Counted from the stretch's first letter, positions 17,026-25,207 are shown. The stretch: DNA of 64,000 nt from Jilunia laotingensis (GCF_014385165.1 NZ_JACRTF010000001.1:3100001-3164000), one strand, 5' to 3'. Numbers and translations: made by a program. The notes: generated from the sequence alone by a model not told the origin.

Positions 17026-18618
17026 TTAGAGCTTGATGCTTCTTTCAATCCTTATTTCATTCACGAAATATCTATCGTGTGAAACCACTATTACCGTACC
17101 TGTATAATCTCTGATAGTTGCAGTGATTATTTCTATGCTTTGAATATCCAGGTTGTTAGTCGGTTCATCCAAAATGAATAAGTCAGGAGTATTGTCACTG
17201 ATCATCAGACAACAGAAAGCGAGTCTCATTTTCTCTCCGCCGCTGAGTGCCCGGCACGATTTATTCCATGTTGGAGCCGGGAATAGGTAGCGGTTGAGGA
17301 TAGTCTTTATTTCATGCTCCGGTAGATTCCTGTTGTTGAACGTTTCTGCTTGTTCCAGAATAGTAAGTCCGTTGTGTATGATGGAATATTCCTGATTGAG
17401 ATAGATGTATTTGAACTCTGCACGTGATAATACTCCTTGTGAAGGCATAATTTCACCTGTGATTAGTTTCAGTAAAGTGGTTTTACCGCAACCATTAGAT
17501 CCTTCTATCTGGAGGCGTTCACCACTTTTCAGTTGAAAACTGACGGGTACTTTCCATAATTCATCTTTATTCTCATAACCGAAATTAATAGCAGTTGCCG
17601 TAATCAGGATTTTTCCGGTGTGCAATCCCGAAGCATTGAAATTTGTCTTAAGCACCGCTGTAGATGAAAGATTGCTGCGGATTCGTGTCATGTCATCGGC
17701 AAGTTTTTCTGACTTTTCCATATGGATATCTTTCAGCTTTGCCGTACTGTTTTCGGCTTTATTTTTCAGGTTGTTGATTACTATGCGGGGGAGCCCCTTT
17801 TTGTTGATACCTTTTTCTGCTCGAACATTTTGTTTCTCTTTTCGCTCGGCTACTTCCCGCGCTAACTTTTTGGTAACACGTAGTTCTTTTTCTTTCTCTT
17901 CCAATTGTTGTAGAAGTGCTTTTTGGAGAATAGTTTTCTGCTCTTTATAAAACTCATAATTTCCACCATACGTATTGATGCCATTAGGCGTAAGTTCGCA
18001 AGTGGTGTTCAACAGATTGAGCAGTGTCCGGTCATGACTGATGATGAGCAAGGTCGCACCGGTTCGTTGGATGAAATCATAGAGCCGGTTTCTGCCGGAT
18101 GTATCCAGATGATTGGTCGGTTCATCCAAGAGGATGTTAGAAGGAGCGATGATGTCCATTCCTGCAAGAAACACCCGTGTCTTTTCTCCGCTGCTTAATT
18201 CATCCATGGGTTGGGAGGGACATTTTTCCCCCAACCCCCACGAGGCAAGTGCGGTCTTTATGCGCTCTTCAATATTCCAATCGTCGTTCAGAATATTGAA
18301 ATTCTCAATTGATGCGTCTCCGTTTAGGATGGCGTGAAGTGCTTTAATTTTATGATCTACACGTAAAGCTTGTGCAATGCTTTGACCGTCATATTGTCCG
18401 AGATGTTGCGGAATATAATACAATGGGCCCGTAGCTACTACCGTACCTGCGGATGGAGATAGTTGCCCTGCGATGATTTGCATCAGGGTTGATTTTCCCG
18501 AACCGTTATTACCTGTTAGTGCAATCTTCTGTCCTTTGTTTATGTACAGGTTAAGGTTTTTGAACAGGACTTCTTTATCCGGGTGTATGTATTCGATTTG
18601 CTGGATGGATATAGTCAT
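17026..18618 (-). CDS. ABC-F family ATPase (ribosome-associated type)
   Basis: This 530-residue protein has two ABC ATPase domains and no membrane segment. Domain 1 has Walker A GNNGSGKST, signature LSSGEKTR and LLDEPTNHLD. Domain 2 has Walker A GSNGCGKTT, signature LSGGEKMRLAF and LDEPTNNLD. A charged linker (about 225-330, many K/E/R) joins them. ABC-F proteins bind the ribosomal E site and help stalled or antibiotic-bound ribosomes. Whether this is a housekeeping or resistance type is not clear. The start at 18618 (MTISIQQIEY) fits the domain better than an ATG 23 codons upstream at 18687. A 190-base leader carries a 27-residue ORF whose stop lies one base before this ATG. Confidence 0.9.
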   Translation of the reverse strand: MTISIQQIEYIHPDKEVLFKNLNLYINKGQKIALTGNNGSGKSTLMQIIAGQLSPSAGTVVATGPLYYIPQHLGQYDGQSIAQALRVDHKIKALHAILNGDASIENFNILNDDWNIEERIKTALASWGLGEKCPSQPMDELSSGEKTRVFLAGMDIIAPSNILLDEPTNHLDTSGRNRLYDFIQRTGATLLIISHDRTLLNLLNTTCELTPNGINTYGGNYEFYKEQKTILQKALLQQLEEKEKELRVTKKLAREVAERKEKQNVRAEKGINKKGLPRIVINNLKNKAENSTAKLKDIHMEKSEKLADDMTRIRSNLSSTAVLKTNFNASGLHTGKILITATAINFGYENKDELWKVPVSFQLKSGERLQIEGSNGCGKTTLLKLITGEIMPSQGVLSRAEFKYIYLNQEYSIIHNGLTILEQAETFNNRNLPEHEIKTILNRYLFPAPTWNKSCRALSGGEKMRLAFCCLMISDNTPDLFILDEPTNNLDIQSIEIITATIRDYTGTVIVVSHDRYFVNEIRIERSIKL

Positions 18619-18619
18619 G

Positions 18620-18703
18620 CTAACTATTGGTTTGAAAGTTGAAAACTTGGGGGATATAAAACACAAATTGAGGTGAAGGACAAACACAATAGTGGCTAAA
18701 CAT
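18620..18703 (-). CDS. Putative 27-aa leader peptide upstream of the ABC-F gene
   Basis: An ATG at 18703 opens a 27-codon frame whose TAG (18620-18622) is separated from the ABC-F ATG by a single base. It lies inside the roughly 190-base transcript leader predicted from the promoter at 18819-18849. Such spacing fits translational coupling or attenuation, a control known for antibiotic-responsive ABC-F genes in Firmicutes. The peptide is rich in F, P and aromatic residues (FSHYCVCPSPQ start, FQTNS end). No homologue is known to me; it may be chance. Confidence 0.4.
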   Translation of the reverse strand: MFSHYCVCPSPQFVFYIPQVFNFQTNS

Positions 18704-18818
18704 TCACGTTTGTGATGCTCAGCGATGATAAGAAGATAGCATATTAAAAGTGATGTTTACCGAAATGTATTGTCTTATTGGAATATTCTCATCGGAATGG
18801 TCTATTTGATTTCAACGG

Positions 18819-18849
18819 CAAAGGTAGAACAATAATCGGAATTAGCAAA
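18819..18849 (-). promoter_or_regulatory. Bacteroides promoter for the ABC-F gene
   Basis: On the minus strand TTTG (plus 18846-18849) and TACCTTTG (plus 18819-18826) are separated by 19 bases, a near-perfect match to the Bacteroides consensus. Transcription would start near 18812, leaving a leader of about 190 bases. The lysO promoter diverges from it about 50 bases away. Confidence 0.78.
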
Positions 18850-18896
18850 GCAAAACTAATGGACGTGGGAGTAATTCTTTAATATATGAATATTTA

Positions 18897-18928
18897 TTTG
18901 GAAAATATGCGCAATAGTGCTATCTTTG
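18897..18928 (+). promoter_or_regulatory. Bacteroides promoter for the lysO leader and genes
   Basis: TTTG at 18897-18900, a 20-base spacer and TATCTTTG at 18921-18928 match the Bacteroides promoter consensus exactly. Transcription would start near 18935, 15 bases before a leader ORF and about 265 bases before the first lysO gene. Confidence 0.8.
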
Positions 18929-18949
18929 CAGCGCAAATTAAAGAATGAT

Positions 18950-19060
18950 ATGAACCGATTGTTTACTCCGACATATAGTGTGTGCAATGTTGCATGGGGA
19001 CGTTTGACCTTGTGCGGTCACTTCATTGTACATGTACATTGGTTCAGTGGTTTTGTTTGA
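18950..19060 (+). CDS. Putative 36-aa leader ORF upstream of the split lysO genes
   Basis: An ATG 22 bases behind an excellent -7 box opens a 36-codon frame (start MNRLFTPTYSVC, end WFSGFV) that ends 141 bases before lysO. It contains two Trp, three His and two Cys. The rest of the leader (19061-19201) is T-rich and has a weak hairpin (ATGGA...TCCAT near 19137-19164). It could be an attenuation peptide; coding is unproven. Confidence 0.35.
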   Translation: MNRLFTPTYSVCNVAWGRLTLCGHFIVHVHWFSGFV

Positions 19061-19201
19061 ATTTTCTTCCTTTCTTTTCCTGCTTTAGCTCTTCTTTTTT
19101 TCATTTTAATCGGATGAAAACTGTGAGAGGTGCAAATGGATGGTTTCTACACCGACAGTCCATTAATTAACCTATTATCCAACTTATAATCGTTTATAGT
19201 T

Positions 19202-19489
19202 ATGTTTTCTATAATATCTGTCATGTTTGCCGGTATTGGCATCGGATACGTATTGCGCAATTTGAAGTTCTTGCAAAAGGTCGAAAAGACCACGTCCGTT
19301 ACTATTTTTCTTTTACTTTTTGTATTGGGGGTCTCGATCGGCTCCAATAGTTTAATCATTAATAATTTGGGTAAGTTCGGTAGTCAGGCTATTATTTTGG
19401 CCTCATTGAGTATCTTCGGCAGCATGTTGGCTTCGCTGGTTGTGTTCCGTTTGTTCTTTAAGAAAGGAGGGGATAGTCATGAAGGGTAG
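19202..19489 (+). CDS. LysO-type exporter, N-terminal half (separate gene)
   Basis: This 95-residue membrane protein has about three helices (residues 1-19, 32-52, 60-85) and the motif LGVSIGSN. It corresponds to the N-terminal part of LysO (YbjE), which in E. coli is a single chain exporting lysine. Here the family is divided into two genes that overlap by 11 bases, a layout I recall as usual in Bacteroides. It is inferred to form a two-subunit amino-acid exporter with the next gene in the inner membrane. Confidence 0.85.
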   Translation: MFSIISVMFAGIGIGYVLRNLKFLQKVEKTTSVTIFLLLFVLGVSIGSNSLIINNLGKFGSQAIILASLSIFGSMLASLVVFRLFFKKGGDSHEG

Positions 19490-20099
19490 TTTGATTGTTG
19501 TCGCATTCTTCTGCGTGGGGTGTTTGGTCGGAATCTTTAATGACTTCCAGTTTAACATGCATGATCTGTCCATGTACATACTTTATGCGTTGATGTTGCA
19601 GGTAGGCATTGGTATCGGGAGTAACAAGAATCTGAAAGGTTTGATAAAAAACTTACGTTTCAGTATGTTGCTGGTGCCTTTGGCTACTATTGTCGGGACA
19701 TTAACCTTTTCGGCTTTAGCCAGTTTGGTGTTGAGCCAGTGGAGTGTTTTCGATTGTATGGCAGTAGGAAGCGGTTTTGCTTATTATTCCCTCTCTTCCA
19801 TACTGATCACACAGTTCAAGGAGGCATCAATAGGTTTACAATTGGCTACAGAATTGGGAACGATTGCCTTACTCGCGAACATATTCCGCGAAATGATTGC
19901 TTTGCTCGGGCTACCGTATATCCGTAAATACTTCGGAAAATTAGCACCGATCTCTGCCGCAGGAGTCAACTCGATGGATGTTCTATTACCTTCCATAACG
20001 CTGTGTTCGGGGAAGGAGATGATCCCGGTTGCTATCTTCCACGGAATTCTGATTGATATGAGTGTTCCGTTCTTTGTCTCTTTGTTTTGCAGTATGTAG
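19479..20099 (+). CDS. lysO: LysO-type exporter, C-terminal half (lysine exporter family)
   Basis: This 206-residue protein has six or seven predicted helices and the LysO motif GIGIGSN, echoing IGSN in the partner subunit. Conserved late segments are the CMAVGSGFAYYSLSS stretch, the AANIFRE-like LANIFREM and the SMDVLLPSI motif. The ATG at 19479 has a strong AGGAGG Shine-Dalgarno 7 bases upstream, unusual for Bacteroides, and overlaps the end of the first half, so coupled translation is likely. An upstream in-frame start at 19440 is rejected for these reasons. Lysine (or thialysine) export is inferred from the family. It is convergent with the GNAT gene. Confidence 0.88.
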   Translation: MKGSLIVVAFFCVGCLVGIFNDFQFNMHDLSMYILYALMLQVGIGIGSNKNLKGLIKNLRFSMLLVPLATIVGTLTFSALASLVLSQWSVFDCMAVGSGFAYYSLSSILITQFKEASIGLQLATELGTIALLANIFREMIALLGLPYIRKYFGKLAPISAAGVNSMDVLLPSITLCSGKEMIPVAIFHGILIDMSVPFFVSLFCSM

Positions 20100-20112
20100 A
20101 AATTACAGCCGG

Positions 20113-20622
20113 TTATAATAGCTTTTCATAAGCCATGCGTGAGCCTCTTTTGTAGATAACTTCTCCACAATGCGTGAATCCTAGTCTGTCGAGCATCTTG
20201 TGCATGTAAAAATTGTCGAAGTTGGTATCTACTTTGAAGCTATGCACGCCCTTTTCTAAAGCGAGTAGTTCTACTTTTTGCATGAAGAGGGTGGCGATAC
20301 CTTGTTGTTTCATTTCATCGGCAACGGCAAGGCGATGGACAACTACATAGGATTGTACACTCAGCCATTCGCCTTCTATACATTCATACGCTGGTTCTCC
20401 ATCGAAAACAACGGCCCCGTAAGCTATTGGGATATTCTTATGACACAACACATAAGCATATCCTTGATCGATGTCGTTGGTGATGTTTTGGGGTGCGGGA
20501 TAGGTTTCGTCCCACTGTTGTTTATTCTGGCGGAGCATTTGCGCTTTGGCTTGCAATATAATTTCCCAAATTCTTGCGGTATCTGTATCTTTGGCTGGTC
20601 TGAACTCGAAAGTAGTACTCAT
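20113..20622 (-). CDS. GNAT family N-acetyltransferase
   Basis: This 169-residue protein has the GNAT fold: the N-terminal FRPAKDTDTARIWEI, the central YGAVVFDG strand, the acetyl-CoA-binding block VHRLAVADEMKQQGIATLFM (R/Q-x-x-G-x-A) and the C-terminal HKMLDRLGFTHCGEV. It transfers acetyl from acetyl-CoA to an amine; the substrate is unknown. The start MSTTFEF at 20622 is preferred to 20643 for fit to the domain. It follows rclA by 56 bases on the same strand and may be part of that unit. Confidence 0.9.
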   Translation of the reverse strand: MSTTFEFRPAKDTDTARIWEIILQAKAQMLRQNKQQWDETYPAPQNITNDIDQGYAYVLCHKNIPIAYGAVVFDGEPAYECIEGEWLSVQSYVVVHRLAVADEMKQQGIATLFMQKVELLALEKGVHSFKVDTNFDNFYMHKMLDRLGFTHCGEVIYKRGSRMAYEKLL

Positions 20623-20678
20623 GATTTCATAATTTGCAGGCAAAGATACAGATTCCGCGTGAATTCTGCAATCAGCCG

Positions 20679-22055
20679 TTAATCGAATGTGAAGAGGCGA
20701 TTTAATACTTCACTCATACTCGGATGGGTAAAGATAAAGTCGCGTAGGAAAGTATAGTGCTGACCGGTCTTCATGGCAACATTGACGATATTGATAATCT
20801 CGGAAGCATCGGCACAAAACAGCGTGCATCCCATGATTTTTCCAGTATGCGAATCAATGATGGCTTTCAGTAAACCGTCCGTCTGTTGCAAAGTGCGTGA
20901 ACGGGCAACTGCCGTGGCTGGTAAACGAGATACTTTGAAGGAATATCCTCTCTTAAGGGCTTCGCTTTCCGTCAGTCCTACATGAGCCAGAGGAGGGTCG
21001 ATAAACACAGCATAGGCTATCGGATTACGATCGTCTGTAGTACGTTCTTTATCACCGAATAGTTTGTTACGGATGATTCGGTAATCATCTAAAGAGACAT
21101 AGGTAAACTGCGGACCGCCTTTAACATCCCCCATCGCCCAGATATGCGGGTTGGTGGTATGCAGATGTACATCGGTTATAATTGCTCCGTGTGCATCTAC
21201 CTTTACATCTGCTACTTGCAGGTTCAGCCCTTCGATCATAGGTTTTCTGCCGGTTGCAATCAGGATCGCATCTCCTTCGACAAAGTATGGAGTGCCGTCC
21301 GAAGCATCGGTATATGCAACGGTTACACCATCCGGAGTATCATGTACCGATTGTGCCCGTACATTGAAACGAGTTTCGATGCCTTTCGTTTCGAATACTT
21401 TGAGTACACTATCGGCTATGTCACGATCCATTTCCGGCATGAAAAGCCTTCCTCCTTCCAATATTGTGACTTTACTTCCGAAGCCAGCATACATGGATGC
21501 AAATTCCAGTCCGATATATCCTCCCCCGATGATGATCAGGTGTTTCGGAAGCATATCCAGATCGAGTATCGTAGAACTGGTATAAACGTTCTTGCTATCA
21601 CGAAGACCGTCAATGGCAGGAATGATACTTGTAGAGCCGGTATTGATAAAAATCTCCTTGCCTTGTAACTCGATTTCTTCATCGGGAAGTTTGACTTTTA
21701 CTGTATTGGGCGATGTAAACGAAGCTGTTCCCGTGTAAATGGTCACGTTAGATTGGTTGGCAAGCTCATCGTAATTCGTATCTCTAAGATAAGATGTTAG
21801 CCTGTCCTTTCGGCCAATTGCTAATTTGTAGAAGTTGCTTTGTTTCTTGAAATCTCCCTGATACATTAAAGTCGACATCTCCGCTTCGTGTATCAATGCT
21901 TTAGTTGGTATACAAGCTACGTTAATGCACGCACCTCCGTACATCTTTTCGGAACGTTCGATAAGGGCAACTTTCCAGTTGCGGTTGGATAGTTCGGCTG
22001 CCAATGTTTTTCCACCTTTGCCGAACCCGATTATAATTGCATCATATTGTTTCAT
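20679..22055 (-). CDS. rclA: RclA-like flavoprotein disulfide reductase
   Basis: This 458-residue class I pyridine nucleotide-disulfide oxidoreductase shows IIIGFGKGGKTLA (FAD), the redox pair in GGACINVACIPTK (Cys43, Cys48), the NAD(P)-binding IIGGGYIGLEFAS, AMGDVKGGPQFTYVSLDDYRI, and the dimerisation-domain FTHPSMSE. The spacing and the GGPQFTY/SLDDYRI and THPSMSE stretches are closest to E. coli RclA, a cupric reductase that protects against hypochlorous acid, rather than to lipoamide dehydrogenase. An rclC-like gene and an AraC regulator are directly upstream, as in E. coli, though rclB is missing. Cu(II) reduction is inferred from E. coli RclA. Confidence 0.82.
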   Translation of the reverse strand: MKQYDAIIIGFGKGGKTLAAELSNRNWKVALIERSEKMYGGACINVACIPTKALIHEAEMSTLMYQGDFKKQSNFYKLAIGRKDRLTSYLRDTNYDELANQSNVTIYTGTASFTSPNTVKVKLPDEEIELQGKEIFINTGSTSIIPAIDGLRDSKNVYTSSTILDLDMLPKHLIIIGGGYIGLEFASMYAGFGSKVTILEGGRLFMPEMDRDIADSVLKVFETKGIETRFNVRAQSVHDTPDGVTVAYTDASDGTPYFVEGDAILIATGRKPMIEGLNLQVADVKVDAHGAIITDVHLHTTNPHIWAMGDVKGGPQFTYVSLDDYRIIRNKLFGDKERTTDDRNPIAYAVFIDPPLAHVGLTESEALKRGYSFKVSRLPATAVARSRTLQQTDGLLKAIIDSHTGKIMGCTLFCADASEIINIVNVAMKTGQHYTFLRDFIFTHPSMSEVLNRLFTFD

Positions 22056-22127
22056 ATGCTTTGTTTTTTTAAAAGGTTAGGTTTCTAATAAGGAGAATAA
22101 CATTGGCATAGAGGGATTTGTTCCTTG

Positions 22128-22712
22128 CTATTTTCGGGAGGTCATCGATTTTAATACCTTTTGTGAAGAATCGGAAAGTAAAACGACTGCGCTTGCCAAT
22201 ATCACGATATCTTTAATTACCAACCGGCCAGCACCTGACAATAGTGGGAAACCGAATTCATCACCTCCCAGATTAGGTACCCATACTTCGGGAGTGGTGA
22301 TAAGGAAAGATAAAGTTCCTAACGTCATTATAATGGCGAGTGTATCACCGGCAAGTCCCACTTTCGGGAAGAAAATCCCTAGGAACACGAGGATACCGAT
22401 ACTCATGATGAGCGCTCCTAGACCATACGAGAAAGCGTATGTGTTGTTAGCCTCGTGCCATTCCCGGTTTTCGGGAACATATGCTCCTTCCGGATTTTTG
22501 TGTTCTTTATATTCAGGTGCGCCTTTGGCGTAGAAGAAACTCATGAACGGACTGTTGGCAACGAAAGGTACGATGCCATCAGCTTCGTAGTGCCAGTATT
22601 TCAGTCCACCGATCCAGACGAATACTACGAGGATTGCTACACGGATAAACTTAATACCGAAACCTTTGAGACCTGATGTAAAGGTGAGAATTGTGATTAA
22701 TTTTTCTTTCAT
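22128..22712 (-). CDS. rclC: RclC-like DUF417 membrane protein
   Basis: This 194-residue protein has four predicted membrane helices (about 15-40, 95-118, 122-140, 165-182). The conserved GIKFIRVAI.VVF.WIG.LK.W.YEADGI.PFVA.SPFM block is characteristic of DUF417, the family of E. coli RclC (YkgB). It is exported to the inner membrane and its biochemical role is unknown; in E. coli it is needed for resistance to reactive chlorine. It lies between the AraC regulator and rclA-like gene on the same strand with short gaps (88 and 72 bases). It carries a Trp-rich insertion around 65-90 (EYKEHKNPEGAY region). Confidence 0.8.
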   Translation of the reverse strand: MKEKLITILTFTSGLKGFGIKFIRVAILVVFVWIGGLKYWHYEADGIVPFVANSPFMSFFYAKGAPEYKEHKNPEGAYVPENREWHEANNTYAFSYGLGALIMSIGILVFLGIFFPKVGLAGDTLAIIMTLGTLSFLITTPEVWVPNLGGDEFGFPLLSGAGRLVIKDIVILASAVVLLSDSSQKVLKSMTSRK

Positions 22713-22800
22713 TGCTATAACTTTTTATGGATTTAACTTTCTGATGCAAAGATCATCGTTTTTCCATTCACCGGAAATAGCAATTTGACCGGATCAGTTA

Positions 22801-23640
22801 TCAATTCTTCCCTTCGGCCTCGTTTCGGAACTGGACAGTACTTTGTCCCGTCATGTTTTTAAAGAATCGGCTGAAAGATGATTGGTCTTCAAATCCCAGT
22901 AGATCGGCAATCTCTTTCGAACTTTTAGTGCTATAGAGCAACAGGCGTTTAGCTTCTGCTTCCACCCGTTCATGAATGACCCGCAAGGGAGAGGGTAGTT
23001 TGCAGGTAGAGAATATATTCGATAGTGTTTTAGGAGATTTATGCAAAAGGTCGGCATAGTCCTGTACCTGCTTTTTTTCCCGGAAGTGGGTATCGACCAA
23101 GATATAGAATTGGCGGATTACTTCGAAAGTGTATTCTTTCTCTTGTGTGATGTTGAGTCGACGACGAGCTATACGGGTAGCCTGGATAATGAAACGTTTG
23201 AGCTGAATCCTCAGCATCTCTTCTTGCAGACTGTCCGATACGGTAAATTCCCTTTTCAGTGCTTCAACGATTTCATTCAAAATCTTTTGTTCTTCTTCAT
23301 CCAATATGAAGCGGATGACATTTGAAGAACCATTGAAAAGAAATCCGCTACAGGAAACTTCATGGTCATTGCCATAGATGCAATAGAAGTTTCCATTAAA
23401 CAATAGCGTCAAGTATTCACCGTCGATCGATTTAAACTCCAGATGTTGAAGATTTGTCAGGGAGATCACTTCGTTTTTAGCCAAAGGCACCTCCTGATGG
23501 TCGATTTCTAGTGTAATGTTCCCTTCCCTTACCCAGATAAATCTGTAAAGGCTCTTTTCTGTTTGCAGGCTTTCGTCTGCATGGTAGGCATCGGTTAGCA
23601 CGAGCCTACCCTTTAGCTTAGTAGTATATTCGTGTTTCAT
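22801..23640 (-). CDS. AraC-family transcriptional regulator beside rclC-rclA
   Basis: This 279-residue regulator has an N-terminal cupin-like sensor domain (about 1-165) and a C-terminal double helix-turn-helix (about 180-275). The HTH shows KSPKTLSNIF and the second signature LLGFEDQSSFSRFFKNMTGQS. By position it is the likely regulator of rclC-rclA, like RclR in E. coli. RclR is reported to sense HOCl through Cys21 and Cys89. Here the sensor domain has Cys87 and Cys97 only, so any redox sensing would use a different pair. It is 8 bases behind cdd and may also be transcribed from the cdd promoter. Confidence 0.88.
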   Translation of the reverse strand: MKHEYTTKLKGRLVLTDAYHADESLQTEKSLYRFIWVREGNITLEIDHQEVPLAKNEVISLTNLQHLEFKSIDGEYLTLLFNGNFYCIYGNDHEVSCSGFLFNGSSNVIRFILDEEEQKILNEIVEALKREFTVSDSLQEEMLRIQLKRFIIQATRIARRRLNITQEKEYTFEVIRQFYILVDTHFREKKQVQDYADLLHKSPKTLSNIFSTCKLPSPLRVIHERVEAEAKRLLLYSTKSSKEIADLLGFEDQSSFSRFFKNMTGQSTVQFRNEAEGKN

Positions 23641-23648
23641 CCTATTTT

Positions 23649-24128
23649 TTATTCCATTGCCGAAGCATCAAATGAAAGTGGTAGTAAGTCGCAGATGCTC
23701 TTTACTTCGTATATCTCTTTTTTTCCGTAGAGTAAGATACGGATGGGTTGCTTATAGCGTTTTTCAGTTTCCAGAATCACTTGACGACAGGCACCGCAAG
23801 GGGGAATAGGCAAATCGATGAAATCCTTTTCGGTACGGGCGGCGATGGCGAGAGTCATTACCGGTTGGTCGGGATACTGGGAGTTGGCATAAAACAATGT
23901 GATACGTTCGGCACATAGCCCTGATGGATAAGCGGCATTCTCCTGATTCGTTCCGGTTATTACGATGCCATTGGCAAGCAGAGCCGCAGCGCCTACGGAA
24001 AAGCGGGAATACGGGGCATAACTACGTACTGTAGCATCCATGGCGGTTTTCATCAAGTTTTGGTCGGTAGGACTAAGCTCGTCGAACTGATATACTTTGA
24101 TAATGGAGGTCAGGATTAAGTCTTTCAT
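23649..24128 (-). CDS. cdd: Cytidine deaminase
   Basis: This enzyme hydrolyses cytidine/deoxycytidine to uridine/deoxyuridine and ammonia in pyrimidine salvage. The 159-residue product is the tetrameric (short) type. The active-site motifs are CAE in the PSGLCAERI stretch (zinc Cys and catalytic Glu) and PCGACRQ (two zinc Cys). The substrate-binding SVGAAALLANG and GTNQENAAYP segments are present. The -7 box TAACTTTG lies about 40 bases upstream. Only 8 bases separate it from the AraC gene downstream, so a joint transcript is likely. Confidence 0.95.
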   Translation of the reverse strand: MKDLILTSIIKVYQFDELSPTDQNLMKTAMDATVRSYAPYSRFSVGAAALLANGIVITGTNQENAAYPSGLCAERITLFYANSQYPDQPVMTLAIAARTEKDFIDLPIPPCGACRQVILETEKRYKQPIRILLYGKKEIYEVKSICDLLPLSFDASAME

Positions 24129-24165
24129 AACTCTATCAAGGGCTTATGTTTTACAATTAATGTTA

Positions 24166-24173
24166 CAAAGTTA
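24166..24173 (-). promoter_or_regulatory. Bacteroides-type -7 box (TAACTTTG, minus strand) for cdd
   Basis: The plus strand CAAAGTTA gives TAACTTTG on the minus strand about 38 bases before the cdd start. The -33 region reads ATTG near plus 24193-24196, with 19-base spacing: a weak but plausible box. Confidence 0.6.
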
Positions 24174-24243
24174 GGAAAGAGATTGATAATCCCAATTATT
24201 TTTATGATTTTTGTGCCAATTAACTCATATTACCGATTATATA

Positions 24244-25149
24244 ATGGATAATAGACTATTCAAACTGATCGCGCTTACCGTTGTGCTGATATCCTCTGTG
24301 AGTGCGCAAGCGCAGCGCCGGAATTCACGTTATGTAGACTATATAAATAAGTATAAAGACCTTGCTATCGAACAGATGAAGGTACATAAAATTCCGGCTA
24401 GTATCACATTGGCGCAAGGTTTGCTTGAAAGTGGTGCGGGGATGAGTGAACTGGCGCGTAAAAGTAACAATCACTTCGGTATAAAATGCGGAGGAAACTG
24501 GAGGGGACGTACGGTACGTCATGACGATGATGCCCGCAATGAATGTTTCCGGGCTTATAAAAGTCCCAAGGATTCTTATGATGACCACTCGCAGTTTCTG
24601 ACCAAGGGGGCACGCTATGCATTCCTTTTCAAATTGGAAATCCGGGACTATAAAGGTTGGGCTCGCGGACTGAAAAAGGCAGGATATGCTACCGACCCTT
24701 CGTATGCCAATCGTTTGATAACGATTATCGAAGATTATGATTTATACAAGTATGATGCGAAAGGTGTATATTCGAAACGTAAGTTGCGCAAGCATCCTTG
24801 GTTGCTAAATCCGCATCCGGTTTACATTGCCAATGAAATTGCCTACGTGGTGGCTCGTGACGGAGATACTTTCCAGGAATTGGGAGATGAATTCCACATC
24901 AGTTGGAAGAAGCTGGTGAAATACAATGACCTTCACCGTGATTATGAATTGACCCAGGGAGATATTATTTATCTGAAAGCTAAGAAGAAGAAAGCACCGA
25001 AACAGTATAATGTATATATCGTGAAGGACGGGGATTCTATGCATACAATTTCTCAGAAGTATGGTATCCGATTAAAGAATCTATATAAGATGAACCGGAA
25101 GGACGGTGATTATATCCCCGAAGTGGGAGACAGGCTCAGGTTGAGATAG
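24244..25149 (+). CDS. Glucosaminidase (GH73-like) with two LysM domains
   Basis: This 301-residue exported protein has a signal peptide of about 22 residues. A peptidoglycan N-acetylglucosaminidase domain covers about residues 35-160; its motif TLAQGLLESGAG carries the expected catalytic Glu, and the NNHFGIKC segment is typical of GH73. Two LysM domains follow (about 195-242, VARDGDTFQELGDEF; and 253-300, VKDGDSMHTISQKYG), which bind peptidoglycan. The ATG at 24244 precedes the signal peptide; an in-frame start at 24211 would add an unneeded 11 residues. It acts in wall turnover or septation in the periplasm. Confidence 0.9.
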   Translation: MDNRLFKLIALTVVLISSVSAQAQRRNSRYVDYINKYKDLAIEQMKVHKIPASITLAQGLLESGAGMSELARKSNNHFGIKCGGNWRGRTVRHDDDARNECFRAYKSPKDSYDDHSQFLTKGARYAFLFKLEIRDYKGWARGLKKAGYATDPSYANRLITIIEDYDLYKYDAKGVYSKRKLRKHPWLLNPHPVYIANEIAYVVARDGDTFQELGDEFHISWKKLVKYNDLHRDYELTQGDIIYLKAKKKKAPKQYNVYIVKDGDSMHTISQKYGIRLKNLYKMNRKDGDYIPEVGDRLRLR

Positions 25150-25207
25150 CATGAGGTTTGAAGTAAAATACTTCATGGCGATAGTTTATCGACAATCTAA
25201 ATTCGTA

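Noticed and set aside
18982..19170. 62-codon Cys/Phe-rich frame in the lysO leader
   Set aside because: It starts within the better-placed 36-codon frame that follows the promoter, and shows no family resemblance.
19100..19201. Possible lysine riboswitch before lysO (GTGAGAGGTGCAAATGG resembles part of the core)
   Set aside because: The remaining conserved lysine-riboswitch elements and the multi-helix junction could not be traced, and this class is not typical of Bacteroides.
21144..21668. 174-codon plus-strand frame opposite the rclA-like gene
   Set aside because: Shadow of a well-supported minus-strand enzyme; no domain or signal recognised.
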